Origin: Tritrichomonas musculus
Lineage: Eukaryota; Parabasalia; Tritrichomonadida; Tritrichomonadidae
Direction of reading: 5' to 3'
DNA: 64,000 bases
Assembly (NCBI GenBank): GCA_039105265.1
Contig: JAPFFF010000040.1
Coordinates: forward strand, 868,001 to 932,000
Both the position numbers and the translations under genes were made by a program. A model generated the notes under the pieces. It was not told where the DNA came from and made no database searches. It worked only from the letters and a program-made list of their open reading frames with translations. Positions 19,730-30,700 of this stretch are shown in pieces (position 1 is the stretch's first letter; the number at the start of each line of letters is the position of its first letter).

Positions 19730-21745
19730 ATGAGCAAGAAATCGTTCATATTATCATCAGCAGGATTAAAGAATCTAGTCCAAAATCAAAGTTATGGAGA
19801 AGACTTTAAATTTATTTTTGGAGAGCACGAGGTCCAAATGAAAACTCTCTTTGCTGAATTTATTTCTCCAAAAGTTTCACAAATTCATCAATCAGATCCA
19901 ACAATTACTTCCATTCATTTTTGTGTCAATAACTCTTTAATTAAAATAAGCGACGAAGTCTTTTCTCTTTTTGAATCGATCAGTAAAGGTAACACTATTG
20001 ATATCGACAAAGAAGAATGTTTTCAAATGAAGATTATCTCAATTCTTTTGAAAAACAAAGAAATGTTCATGAAACTTGACGAACTTTTTGCTGAAGATGA
20101 CGAAGAAGAAAATTTTGAGAAAAAAACGATCGGCAAACACGATTTTGATTCATTTCTTGAAACGAATTCAGATTCAGCAGAAATGTGGTGCCAGAGTAAA
20201 ACTATTGAAGACATTGCGTCAAATTTGTATTCGATTGATATAGACCAAATAATTGACCTTCCGAGGACCGTTTTTTATTCAATTTTGACGAATGTCAAAC
20301 TGACGATTGAAAGCGAGGACTGGCTGCTTGACCTGATTGACAAATTCACGAGCAAAAAAGCAGAAGAAGAAAAAGAAGAAGAAAAGTGCGAATTTTCAAT
20401 TGATGACGGTTTGAGTGACATTTATTTCTATGAAGAGGTCAATTTTGACTTTTTGAGTGAATCTAAATTGAAAGAGTTCATTGACAAATTCAATCCAAAT
20501 GAAATGACAGTCCCACTCTGGAACAAAATCAGGAAGTGCTTCTGCTTCAGCATGAAAGAGCCACTGCAAAAATCGTCCAAGTCAAACGAAAGAGAAGGAA
20601 ACGGTTTCTATCGTCACATTCAGCGATACGCAGAAAATATCGTCGTTGGCGGATATGATGAATACCGTCATATTGGCGAAAACCCCAGCAAAAACAAGCA
20701 TGATGAAGCAGTCATCCACCCTCCTCAGAATTTGCAGCTGGATCCGTCTTCGCTCCTGTCTTACTCGGCTTGCAGCAAGCACTCGGTTTCTGTCACTCGT
20801 TCCGGCTCTCTGATCGGAGTTGGCTACAACAGCGACGGCCGAATCAGCGGCTCGCTCGAGAAGACAGGCATCAGCCGATTTAAAGAATTTTCGATGAATG
20901 ACAGCAGCGGTTGTCCGCTGGCGCCTGTCTCCGCTGTCTGCACTCATTGGGGCACTCTCTACATGTTCACAAAAAGTTGTGGCAGCGGGAGGCAGCCCGT
21001 CTTCTGCGATTATGGAATAAAAAGAGGCACCCCAGTTTTTCTTGACATCGGCAGCCACGAACCAGTGTCACTTTTCGGCGGTTTTTATCATGCAGCAGCG
21101 ATCTGCACCGACGGTGAAGTCATCTTCATCAACCGTGAATCAGTCACAAAATCGCCATCGTCGCGCATCGATGCTGTTTCTCTTCCTGGCGGCGAGAAGG
21201 CGATGATGGTTGCCTGCCTCGACAATTCAGTTTTTGCGCTGAGCTGGAGCGGGCGGGTCTTCGCGTCAGACGTCGAATCAGGAAGCTGCGTCCTCAAATT
21301 TTCAGAGGTTTCAGAACTGTCAGGCGAAAAAGTCGTCTGGCTGTCTGGCTCGTGCAATCACTGCCTGGCAGTCAGCAGTGAAGGCCGAGTCTTTGGGCGT
21401 GGATCAAACAGTGATGGCCAGCTCGGCTTTGAGCAAGGAAGAAGAGAAGTTCCCTCGTTCACAGAGATTTCGTCACTTTCTGGCCACGAAATCAGGGCAG
21501 CCTACGCCGGAAGTTTTCATTCACTTTTCGAGACGCGTGAAGGCAGAGTCCTCGCCTGTGGATACAACAGTTATGGCGAACTCCTCCTCAGCAGTGGCCC
21601 AAGCGAAAGCGTTTATTCGCCAACAGAGACGACGATCACAGGCGGTGCCACATTCTGTGTTGCAGGCGATTGTATGAGTGCCGTTTTCATCGGTGGAGAT
21701 CCGCCGCCAAACACACCAAACACGCCAGTCCGCTATCAATACTGA
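19730..21745 (+). CDS. BTB-like / RCC1-repeat protein
   Basis: 671 aa. Residues about 20-130 resemble the BTB-like N-terminal domain common in trichomonad ankyrin and RCC1 proteins (FKFIFGEHEV, FAEFISPKVSQIH). An acidic linker follows. The C-terminal part (about 305-660) consists of RCC1 beta-propeller repeats, for example GSLIGVGYNSDGRIS, GRVFGRGSNSDGQLGF and GRVLACGYNSYGELLL. RCC1 propellers serve as guanine-exchange or protein-binding platforms; I see nothing that decides which. Base composition changes sharply inside the gene: the propeller half is much richer in G+C than the first half. A 5'-truncated, highly similar copy lies at 23854-25215. Confidence 0.85.
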   Translation: MSKKSFILSSAGLKNLVQNQSYGEDFKFIFGEHEVQMKTLFAEFISPKVSQIHQSDPTITSIHFCVNNSLIKISDEVFSLFESISKGNTIDIDKEECFQMKIISILLKNKEMFMKLDELFAEDDEEENFEKKTIGKHDFDSFLETNSDSAEMWCQSKTIEDIASNLYSIDIDQIIDLPRTVFYSILTNVKLTIESEDWLLDLIDKFTSKKAEEEKEEEKCEFSIDDGLSDIYFYEEVNFDFLSESKLKEFIDKFNPNEMTVPLWNKIRKCFCFSMKEPLQKSSKSNEREGNGFYRHIQRYAENIVVGGYDEYRHIGENPSKNKHDEAVIHPPQNLQLDPSSLLSYSACSKHSVSVTRSGSLIGVGYNSDGRISGSLEKTGISRFKEFSMNDSSGCPLAPVSAVCTHWGTLYMFTKSCGSGRQPVFCDYGIKRGTPVFLDIGSHEPVSLFGGFYHAAAICTDGEVIFINRESVTKSPSSRIDAVSLPGGEKAMMVACLDNSVFALSWSGRVFASDVESGSCVLKFSEVSELSGEKVVWLSGSCNHCLAVSSEGRVFGRGSNSDGQLGFEQGRREVPSFTEISSLSGHEIRAAYAGSFHSLFETREGRVLACGYNSYGELLLSSGPSESVYSPTETTITGGATFCVAGDCMSAVFIGGDPPPNTPNTPVRYQY

Positions 21746-22124
21746 TCAATTCAAATTTTATTCAAAACTTGATTGATTATCTTATTTAAATACGAAATAT
21801 TAATTTTGTTTTCTATTCAACGATGCATTTTCACACAGTTCCTTTTTAAATATCGCAAAAAAACAAATATTTGCCTAACGAAAATAACATTAAATATCTG
21901 ACAATCGTATTATATCTCGAGCATTCATTTATTCTTAAATAGATATTCTTGCTATATTAGTTATTTTTTATATTGAAGTATCAATTTTAAACCAGTTTTC
22001 ATTTTGAGTAAATATTCTGGATTTTTCTTTTTTAAAAAAATTGTCTTTTATTCAATAATATTGTATACTGTTGTATGTACAAAAAGTAAAGGTTATTAAT
22101 GATTTTAAATATATGAATTGCTAT

Positions 22125-22300
22125 TAGGCTTGCTATTTTGAGAATCGATATCAAAAGCGTTACTTTTTTACATCTGATACTCGATTATCAGTTTAAAAAT
22201 CTGAGATCGAGAGTATCGATTATCAAGATATCAGATATGAAATGTGATATAAAAATAATCGTAAACTTGATATCAATTACCGAGATCTCGAGATCTCAAA
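22125..22300. mobile_element. Fragment of the TAGGCTTG MITE family
   Basis: Begins TAGGCTTGCTATTTTGAG and shares ATGAAATGTGATA and many GATATC/ATCGAT blocks with the full element at 10349-10805. Its right terminus is missing; sequence passes directly into a gene fragment at 22310. The matching position in the paralogous downstream region (about 26070) lacks it, so it inserted or arrived after the duplication. Confidence 0.6.
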
Positions 22301-22309
22301 CAGATTCAT

Positions 22310-22800
22310 TTGGCCTTCATGTCAATAATCAACAACACAATCGCGTTCAATGTTGTCGGCTGCAAATTCACAGCACTTGACTACAAGGACAGCTTCCTGA
22401 TGACTTGGATGTCGTTCCATTCCAGTGTTGAGTGCGAATGCTTGTCGATTCATTCGTCTGGATTCACCAGGATTTCAGAGGACGTTGAAAATAACAGAAA
22501 TTAACTCGATGAAGAAAACGAGCTCGCGTAAAAATTCAATAAACTCGAAGGCAAACTGGAACATGGAACTGTTATTCTTGGTATTATGGAAATTGTCACT
22601 TTTCCTGAGAATACAACAACCGACAATCTCAACAATTAAATTGAAAATGGAACGATCACATTTTCAAGGACAATATTTTGACTATTTCGATCATTAATTT
22701 GACAATCTTTTCAGAAAAAAACAGATTTTCTGCAGTAGATGAGTTTCTGATTGATTTCATCATTAACCGTTTTCTTGTCACTTTTTCATTTTATAAAATA
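22310..22800 (+). pseudogene. Rearranged fragment of the 1,602-aa gene (27762-32570)
   Basis: Two adjoining pieces derive from 29362-29832. The first (22310-22388) is the reverse complement of about 29362-29439 and keeps the reading FMSIINNTIAF. The second (22390 to about 22800) matches 29439-29832 in direct orientation. Relative to the source gene, the first 78 bp are inverted. Identity looks like 80-90 per cent with small indels. It cannot encode the parent protein. Confidence 0.8.
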
Positions 22801-22809
22801 AATTTAAGA

Positions 22810-22946
22810 ATGCAATGTAAAAGCTATACCGATTTTATGACTGAATACGAAAATTATCAAAAAATTCTCTTGAACTACGAGAATACCAAAGAAAAATTCT
22901 ATGATTTAAATTTTCATCCACAAAGGAGAGTTCATGAGAGCTGGAT
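22810..22946 (+). pseudogene. 5' fragment of the calpain-like gene
   Basis: Starts MQCKSYTDFMTEYENYQK and matches the first 46 codons of the 17336 gene with a few substitutions. It then stops abruptly after HESWI and runs into unrelated sequence. It holds no catalytic residue. Homology begins only a few bases before the ATG. Confidence 0.85.
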
Positions 22947-23853
22947 TTTTAAGTTCCATCAATTTCGTTGTTCTCCCTTTATAAACTGAAAGTAAAAATT
23001 CAGACCACTAATTGAATATAATTTGAATACTTTATATGATCGTTATATATTTTTTATATTCAAATTCTTGATCGTATATACGCTTTTATATTCAAAAAAT
23101 GGTATGAGTTTTTTCCCAATTGAATTTTATTAATTTTCAATGATTAATGATTTAAAATTGAATAAAAATGGGTTTTACTAAAAAAATAGTTTTGCTCTTT
23201 TTTTCATTAGGATCGCTTTCTATTTTCATGAAAATTAATATAAAAATAATTTTCTTATTGTAAAAAAACAGTTGATACGTACTGCGCTATGTCGTGCTGT
23301 TCAATGAGATATGATCAAAAAATAAAAAGAGTAGCGATTGCTTGAAGTTTTTGCTGAGATATTGATGAAATCCGTAAAAAAAAAAGAATGGTAAATAAGA
23401 TTTTGAGATAAAATTTTATAAAATTTTAAAAATGAGAGAAATATTTTATGTCATAATAATTGAGGGAAAAAATAGTGGTCTGCCTTTTTACTTTTATGAC
23501 ATAAAATATTTTAAGTTTATTGATTGAAAAAAAAAAAAAAAAAAAAATTGAAAATATTTTCCAGCATTAATGTCTATACAATCATTACAACAACAAATTG
23601 ATGAACTAAGATATGCAATTACAAGTGATATTGGCCAACAAACTTATTTGCCCTTGTCCGATGGTGCTGCAAATTTATGATTCAAGCTGCTTATTAAAAG
23701 ATTTGAGAAATTAAAGTATTTAAAAATAATTTTCAATATTATTCAATTTTGTGAGTTTATATAAACAAAAAAATTCAATTTGCTCACAAAATTGTGAGGT
23801 CCATTTTTTGGAAAATAGTTTATTTTTGATATTCCAGTATTAGCAAACTTTAA
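22947..23853. other. A+T-rich spacer inside the partial duplicate
   Basis: Mostly homopolymer-rich, with a 23-A run near 23527. No match to the calpain or RCC1 genes that flank it. It contains one short open frame at 23570-23680. Confidence 0.5.
23570..23680 (+). other. Short open frame, possibly a gene fragment
   Basis: 36 codons beginning MSIQSLQQQIDELRYA and ending LPLSDGAANL. Codon content is more protein-like than the surroundings, but there is no recognisable family. It may be a leftover 5' gene end. Confidence 0.25.
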
Positions 23854-25215
23854 AGCAAAAAAGCAGAAAAAGAAGAAGAAAAGTGCGAATTTTCAATTGA
23901 TGACGGTTTGAGTGACATTTATTTCTATGAAGAGGTCAATTTTGACTTTTTGGGTGAATCTAAATTGAAAGAGTTCATTGACAAATTCAATCCAAATGAA
24001 ATGACAGTCCCACTCTGGAACAAAATCAGGAAGTGCTTCTACTTCAGCATGAAAGAGCCACTGCAAAAATCGTCCAAGTCAAACGAAAGAGAAGGAAACG
24101 GTTTCTATCGTCACATCAAACGATACGCAGAAAATATCGTCGTTGGCGGATGGGATGAATACCGTCAGATTGGATGTGATAATAATCAACCTCAGAATTT
24201 GCAGCTGGATCCGTCTTCGCTCCTGTCTTACTCGGCCTACGGAATCCACTCGGTTTCTGTCACTCGTTCCGGCTCTCTGATCGGAGTTGGCTACAACAGC
24301 GACGGCCGAATCAGCGGCTCGCTCGAGAAGACAGGCATCAGCCGATTTCAAGAATTTTCGATGAATGACAGCAGCGGTCGTCCGCTGGCGCCTGTCTCTG
24401 CTGTCTGCACTCATTGGGGCACTCTCTACATGTTCACAAAAAGTTGTGGCAGCGGGAGGCAGCTCGTCTTCTGCGATTATGGAATAAAAAGAGGCACCCC
24501 AGTTTTTCTTGACATCGGCAGCCACGAACCAGTGTCACTTTTCGGCGGTTTTTATCATGCAGCTGCGATCTGCGCCGACGGTGAAGTCATCTTCATCAAC
24601 CGCGAATCAGTCACAAAATCGCCATCGTCGCGCATCGATGCTGTTTCTCTTCCAGGCGGCGAGAAGGCGACGATGGTTGCCTGCCTCGCCGAATCAGTTT
24701 TTGCGCTGAGCTGGAGCGGGCGGGTCTTCGCGTCAGTCGTCGAATCAGGAAGCTGCGTCCTCAATTTTTCAGAAGTTTCAGAACTGTCAGGCCAAAAAGT
24801 CGTCTGGCTGTCTGGCTCGCACGAGCACTGCCTGGCAGTCAGCAGTGGAGGCCGGGTCTTTGGGCGTGGATCAAACAGTGATGGCCAGCTCGGCTTTGAG
24901 CAAGGAAGAAGTGAAGTTCCCTCGTTCACAGAGATTTCGTCACTTTCTGGCCACGAAATCAGGGCAGCCTACGCCGGATGTTTTCATTCACTTTTCGAGA
25001 CGCGTGAAGGCAGAGTCCTCGCCTGTGGATACAACAGGCGTTGCGAACTCCTCCTCAGGGGTGGCCTAAGCAACGAATACGTTTATTCGCCAGCAGAGAC
25101 GACGATCACAGGCGGTGCCACATTCTGTGTTGCAGGTAGCAGTGTGAGTGCCGTTTTCATCGGTGGAGATCCGCCGCCAAACACACCAAGCACGCCAGTC
25201 CGCTATCAGCACTGA
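23854..25215 (+). pseudogene. 5'-truncated copy of the BTB-like/RCC1 gene
   Basis: Matches 20352-21745 at high identity through the stop codon and about 370 bp beyond. It lacks the first ~210 codons, including the BTB-like domain, and the frame has no ATG until the codon in NPNEMTVPLWN. The propeller frame stays open for over 430 codons. Differences include a shortened loop (about 24170) and small substitutions near the last repeats. It is either a young truncated pseudogene or a shortened propeller-only protein started from an internal ATG. Confidence 0.8.
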
Positions 25216-25628
25216 GCAATTCAAATTTTATTCAAAACTTGATTGATTATCTTATTAAAATACGAAATTCTAATTTTGTTTTCTATTCAACGATGCATTT
25301 TCACACAGTTCCTTCTTGCCTGCATTTAAAAAAAAAAAAAAAAAACAGTTGTGATATTGAATTTATTTTTAAACTTAAGTGTTATTAAAACTTTAAATAT
25401 CACAAAAGACAAATATTGGCCAAACGAAAATAACGTTAAATGTCTGACAAACAAATTATCTCTCGAGCTTTTATTTATTCTTGAATAGATACTCTTGAAA
25501 TCTTAGTTATTTTTTATATTGAAATATCAATTTTAGACCAGTTTTCTTTTTGAGTAAATAGCTAGCATCAGTTCTGAATTATTAAATATTCTGGATTTTT
25601 CTTTTTTTAAAAAAATTGTTTTTTATTA

Positions 25629-26016
25629 AAGGAGACGGAAAAAAGTGTAAACTTTAATTTTTTTCTCCTCATTTGATTAAAACCCCTAAACGCTAAATTT
25701 TTTACAACTTCTTAGCACTTTGATAAATGATAAATAGGATTTTCGTCGAGTTTCATGAAGTATTTATGACAAAACCATGATATTTTATGTTTTTAATAAA
25801 AACGGTTTAAGGTTAAAAAATTGTAGAAAACGATAGCTTAATATTTTAGAAAGATGAGGATTATTCATGACGAAATTCAGTGAAAATGGAATATATTATT
25901 CATCAAAGTGTTGAGAAGCTATAAAAAAATTGGTGTTTAAATATTTTAACCAGATATGGAGAAAAAGTTAAAGTTTACACTTTTTCCGGAAGTTTACACA
26001 TATTTCTATACTTTTT
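25629..26016. mobile_element. Small inverted-repeat element inserted in the duplicated 3' flank
   Basis: About 390 bp that interrupts sequence continuous in the first copy (near 22055). The ends carry inverted CGGAAAAAAGTGTAAACTTT (25636-25655) and its near complement at 25970-25988. There is no coding capacity. The undisturbed paralogous site shows it is an insertion. The family is not known to me. Confidence 0.65.
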
Positions 26017-26121
26017 AAATAATATTGTATACTATTGTATGTACAAAGAGTAAAGGTTATTAATGATTAAAAAAATATGACTTGTTAAAATATATTTAAA
26101 AAAAAAATACATTTCTATTAT

Positions 26122-26937
26122 TTAATAAAAGGAAAACAATTCATTATAATCATAAATGCTGTCATCATCTAATTTGAAAATATCAAAATTATCATTTGGG
26201 ATGGTATTTGTCATTTTGGAATCATTTTTGATTTTTTGTGATTTATTTTTATGATCATTGTTTTGCAGTATTGCTGTACTCTTCATTTCATTGAAATATG
26301 AATCAAAAAAAGAAAAGCAGTTAGACATAATATCAAGATTTTTTTTAACTTCCCTACTTTTTCTTATTTTCTTCACTTGTTTCCTATTTATTAAATGATA
26401 TCTGTTTCTTAATGATACTTCTGTTCTTCCTGGAAAATAATTTTCAAATTTCTTCCATTTTTTTCCTTCATTTTGTACGCATTTTACTAAAAGGTCGTCT
26501 TCTTCTTCTGTCCAGTTTGTAGATTTGTTTATTTTAGGATCCAAATAATGAAAATAACGATCCCTACATTGTCTAGAGCTGCGGTTAAAGTTTTTTTGCT
26601 TCATGAATTCTGAAATATCAATCCAATTATCATCACCAATTATTCTTACTAAATATGAAAGGTAATTATCTTCTTCAATTGAAAATGGTCTTTTATGAAT
26701 TATTTTTTTGTGTTTGTCATCACCACAATTATTGACATTGTTATCTGAATTTTGTTCTTCAATAAATGAATCATCATCAATGTTTATTAATGAATTATGT
26801 ATATTACTGTTTATTTCAAATCCATTCAGCATGGGAACATTTTTCTTCGTGAAAAAGAAAAAAGGTTTTGAATTCATGTTATTGTTTTGGATTCTGGCTT
26901 CAATTTCTGTTGTATTTGTTTCATCATCAATTATCAT
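26122..26937 (-). CDS. Two-repeat (R2R3-type) Myb DNA-binding protein
   Basis: 271 aa. The first Myb repeat (about 82-133) has W/F landmarks in RPFSIEEDNYLSYLV, DNWIDISEFM and SSRQCRDRYFHYL. The second (about 137-187) has TNWTEEEDDLLVKCV, KKWKKFENYFPGRTEV and LRNRYHLI. The N-terminal 80 residues are acidic and Asn-rich. The C-terminus is Asn/Lys/Asp-rich without a known domain. Small two-repeat Myb proteins are a large trichomonad family that act as sequence-specific regulators of transcription in the nucleus. The target is unknown. The ATG at 26937 is the first of the frame. Confidence 0.9.
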   Translation of the reverse strand: MIIDDETNTTEIEARIQNNNMNSKPFFFFTKKNVPMLNGFEINSNIHNSLINIDDDSFIEEQNSDNNVNNCGDDKHKKIIHKRPFSIEEDNYLSYLVRIIGDDNWIDISEFMKQKNFNRSSRQCRDRYFHYLDPKINKSTNWTEEEDDLLVKCVQNEGKKWKKFENYFPGRTEVSLRNRYHLINRKQVKKIRKSREVKKNLDIMSNCFSFFDSYFNEMKSTAILQNNDHKNKSQKIKNDSKMTNTIPNDNFDIFKLDDDSIYDYNELFSFY

Positions 26938-27761
26938 TGCGTTTCTTTAATTATTATAAAATGAAGTAAAAATATAAAATGAACCATCTTTTATTAATTC
27001 AAATTTTCTGTAAAAAAACGGTTGATATCACAGTGGTGAAAAATTGACCATTAGTTAAATAACCTTCATTTATTTTCAATATTAATTATTTTGTAAATAT
27101 TTGGTATTGATTCTAAACATTGGATTATTTTTAATAAACGTGTCTTTTGAGATGATACAAAAAGTGGATGATTTTAAAAAAATAATCATTTGAAAATTTG
27201 TATGAGGTCAATGAAAATTAATTATGAATTGGCATCATCGTTATTCAAAATTCAGATTTTACGATTAATTTATCTTTTTTTAAATATTCAAATTATAAAA
27301 AAAATGAGGTATATCCAATGTAGTAGTTCTTATTTATTTACCTATTTCGAATTCATATATCTACATTTGATTTTTTTTGCATATATATTTTTTTTTTAAC
27401 TATAAAAAATTACTGTATAAATAAAGAAATTAGCATATAGCTAAAGAAAAAAGAATTTTATTGCATTTTAACAGAAATCGGAATGCATTTTATATTTTTA
27501 TAATAGATATTGAAATATAGGTAAATACTCCTTCACGTATTATACAATTTTTATAATATTTTCATATAAACTGCATGGAATATATCAACAAATAATCATT
27601 GAATCAAATCCCATTCCTTTTAACGAGGCAAAATTTAATTAAAGCATAATTGAATGTAAAATGATCGTTAAAAAAAGAGCAACTTGTCTACAATAAAATC
27701 TTTAGTTTCAATACACATAAACAATAAATATATTTAAAAAAAAATAAAAAAAAATAAAATA
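26938..27761. other. A+T-rich intergenic stretch between a Myb gene and the 3' end of the 1,602-aa gene
   Basis: Homopolymer-rich with no supportable gene. A 69-codon frame at 27190-27399 is hydrophobic and A+T-driven; I do not accept it. Confidence 0.5.
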
Positions 27762-30700
27762 TTATGATCCGCACAACTCTTCAACTTCCTGTATGATTGT
27801 ATCGACAGATTTCAAGTCAGTATCAGTAAATCCAGGAATTTTTTCCTTCTGACACTTTCTCATAATTTCGACCACCTTCTGAAAAGCCTCTTCATTGTGT
27901 GTCTCCTTGCAGAAGATGAGAGCATTTTTTGAGAACATCAGCAATTCAATTACAGTTCTATTCAAATGTTCCTTTGGCAGAATGAAGCAGTCCATCTCCA
28001 CCTCTGTTTTCCTGTCAGCCACGCGAATTACTCCAGGTGCGAATATTACGCAATTGCAGACAATTGTTCCTTTCTTGGCTGGTTTTGCGTATGAGTTGTT
28101 GTTCCAGATAACGTAAGAAGCGGGGCTCATCAAAGAGTTCTTTGCGCACATCATGAAGATCTCAGTCATTCTCGGTATATCAAAATTTGAATTGATTTCA
28201 ATGTTCCCCTCAATTCTTGTTCTCAATTTTGTGTTGGAGTTCTGAAAAAGTTCATCGAAATTTGAGAGCATTGAACTCATCCACGAGACACAAAGTGAGG
28301 AGTCTATCGGCTTCACTTTGAGCATGTTGGGGACAATTGTCTTCATGCACATGTTGCGAACAATGATCGCAAGCTCGTTCAGAAAAGAGTCCTCAAAAGA
28401 CTTGCAGGGAACGGTTATCATGTGGTTGAAACGGCTGAGCTTGAAGGAAGAGAAGTCGTACGACTGGAACGAGTTCAGCCTGTCGAGGAGCCACTGCTCA
28501 TTTCTCATTTCGAAGGTCAAATTTTTGACCTTTAAGAAAATTGAATAGAACAATGCTGAATTGAATATAGGGTAGTTAACCGTTTTGTAAGGTGAAATCA
28601 GTGACACTTGCTGTGAATCAGGATCAAAGACAAAGTCAAAATACTCAGAAAAAGTGACAGTGTGATAAACAAGAGCTTGGTCATTCAGCTCTTGGAATAC
28701 AAATGACTCAACATTGCTCTCGTCGCACGAGTCAGGCATCTCTGACAGCGAGTGAGTGTTCTGGAAGCAGCAGTAGAGAATCGCCTCGCACAATCCAGAG
28801 AAGCGGAACCTGACTGAAAAGTGGGTCGTTGGTGAGATGGGTGAAGTGGAATAACCGCCATCCGATTCAAAAACACTGAAATTCAATGTTTGCGGTTGTG
28901 AATAGAATTCCCAAAAACGGCGAAAAACCGTTTTGTCATTTATCGGCTCAACAACAATAAGCTTGTCACCATCGATGATGTCGCATGTCGAACTCGTCGG
29001 CTCCATGAAGGCCGATAGAAAGTAGATCCCGTGGAAGTTGGTGACAAACTTGGCATTGAACGATAGACATTGAAGTGAGGTGAAGTAAAGTATGCTGACT
29101 AATGGCTTCAAATTCAATGCCAGCTCTGAATAGGTGATCGTCTTCATGATCGATTTATTCAATTTGAAATATTTGTGAAAGATATTGAAAAAGTTGACAA
29201 CTCTCTCAATTTGATTGTCATCAAAAAGTTCTGTGTTGATTTGGTGAGGTGAGGTGACGTTGTACTGAAATAGGTTCCGTATGTCATACGTGTTCCCATT
29301 CCCAAGCGTGATTTTGTGGCCGTTTTTGGAGATCTCCGTGATGACCGACTCAATCTTGTCCTTCTTGTAGTCAATCGCTGTGAAGGTGCAGCCGACAACA
29401 GGGAACGCGATAGTGTTGTTGATGATGGACATGAAGGCCAGCTTCCTGATGACTTGGATGTCGTTCCAGTCGAGTGTTGAGTGCGAATGCTTGTTGATTT
29501 CTTCGTCAGGATTTCCTAGGATTTCCGAGGACGTTAAAAATAACCGAAATTCACTCGATGTCGAAACGAGCTCGCGTGAAAGTTCGACAAACTCGAAGGC
29601 AAACTGGAACATGGAGCGGTTATTCTTGGCATTAGGGAAAATGTCACTTTTCTTAAGAATGCAACCGCCGACAATCTCAACAATGAAATTGAAAATGGAA
29701 CGATCACCTTTCAAGGCGAATATTTTGACTATTTCAATTAGTAATTTGACCATCTTTTTAGAACTAACCGCTTTTCTGCAGTAGATGAGTTTCTGAATGA
29801 TTTCATCGTTAACCGTTTTCATGTCACTTTTTCTGAAGCCAATTATTGCGGATATCATAGCCTTCTGTACGTTACGCCGATTTGAGGCCATATTTGTCTT
29901 CAAATTGAGAAGCGGTTGGATGAACTCATCGCTCTGCTCCTTCATGATGTACGTCGAGATCTTGTCGTACGAACACTGAAGGTCCCTGAAGTCTAGCTGT
30001 GACTCTTTCAGCTTGACTTTTGAGAACTTGATGATCGACAATGGAAGAAGAATTGTAACCGACGACGATAGAACAAAAGGCTTCAGAATGCTTCGTGGAA
30101 TGCACAAGAAGTCGTCCTGGAACTCCTCAATCTTGCCAAGAAAAGTGGCAAAGATAAGACGATTGAACGAGCTCGGTATCCATTGCGCATAGTTCATCAG
30201 CTGGAAAATGGCCGAGTCCTGATGTTTGACCACTTTGAATTCGCCTGTTGTCAAAAAGTGGAAAATTTTTCTTAACGGTTGAGGTTGAATTGAATGAAGC
30301 TGGTCAATCCTTTTCTCAAGCTCTTTCAAATTTGTCACTTTCCCTTTCATCTCATTCAAAAAGTGAATCACTTCACTTTTTGATGACCAATTTGAGTCGT
30401 TGGCACACTTGACGAGCAACTCGATTTCCCTTCTGTTATCATTGTCGATTTCTTGGAACTCGTCCATTGAAATTTGTGAGTGGTTTTTGTCCACTTTTTG
30501 AGAGCATTGAATAAATTCGGTTGTCTCGAGTCTTTTGAATGCAAAGTGGAGCGCAAAAAAGAGAAGGGCATTGAAAATCTCCTGCGTTTTCACGCCTTGC
30601 TCGTCAGTGTCATTTCCAAGTGGCTGCATGATTGACACCGCAAATAGCCGCTCTGTAACGATAAGTGGCAAATTGATCCTGTTTATGTTCTTCATTATCT

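Noticed and set aside
20582-21357. Long minus-strand frames opposite the RCC1 gene
   Set aside because: Antisense shadows in a locally G+C-rich coding region; the same shadows recur in the second copy.
22138-22380. 80-codon frame
   Set aside because: Crosses the MITE fragment and the inverted gene piece; composition is repeat-driven.
27190-27399. 69-codon hydrophobic frame
   Set aside because: Phe/Ile/Leu-rich as expected from A+T-rich sequence, with no supporting signal.
29380-29784. 134-codon plus-strand frame inside the 1,602-aa gene
   Set aside because: Antisense shadow; it looks conserved only because the DNA was copied to 22390-22800.
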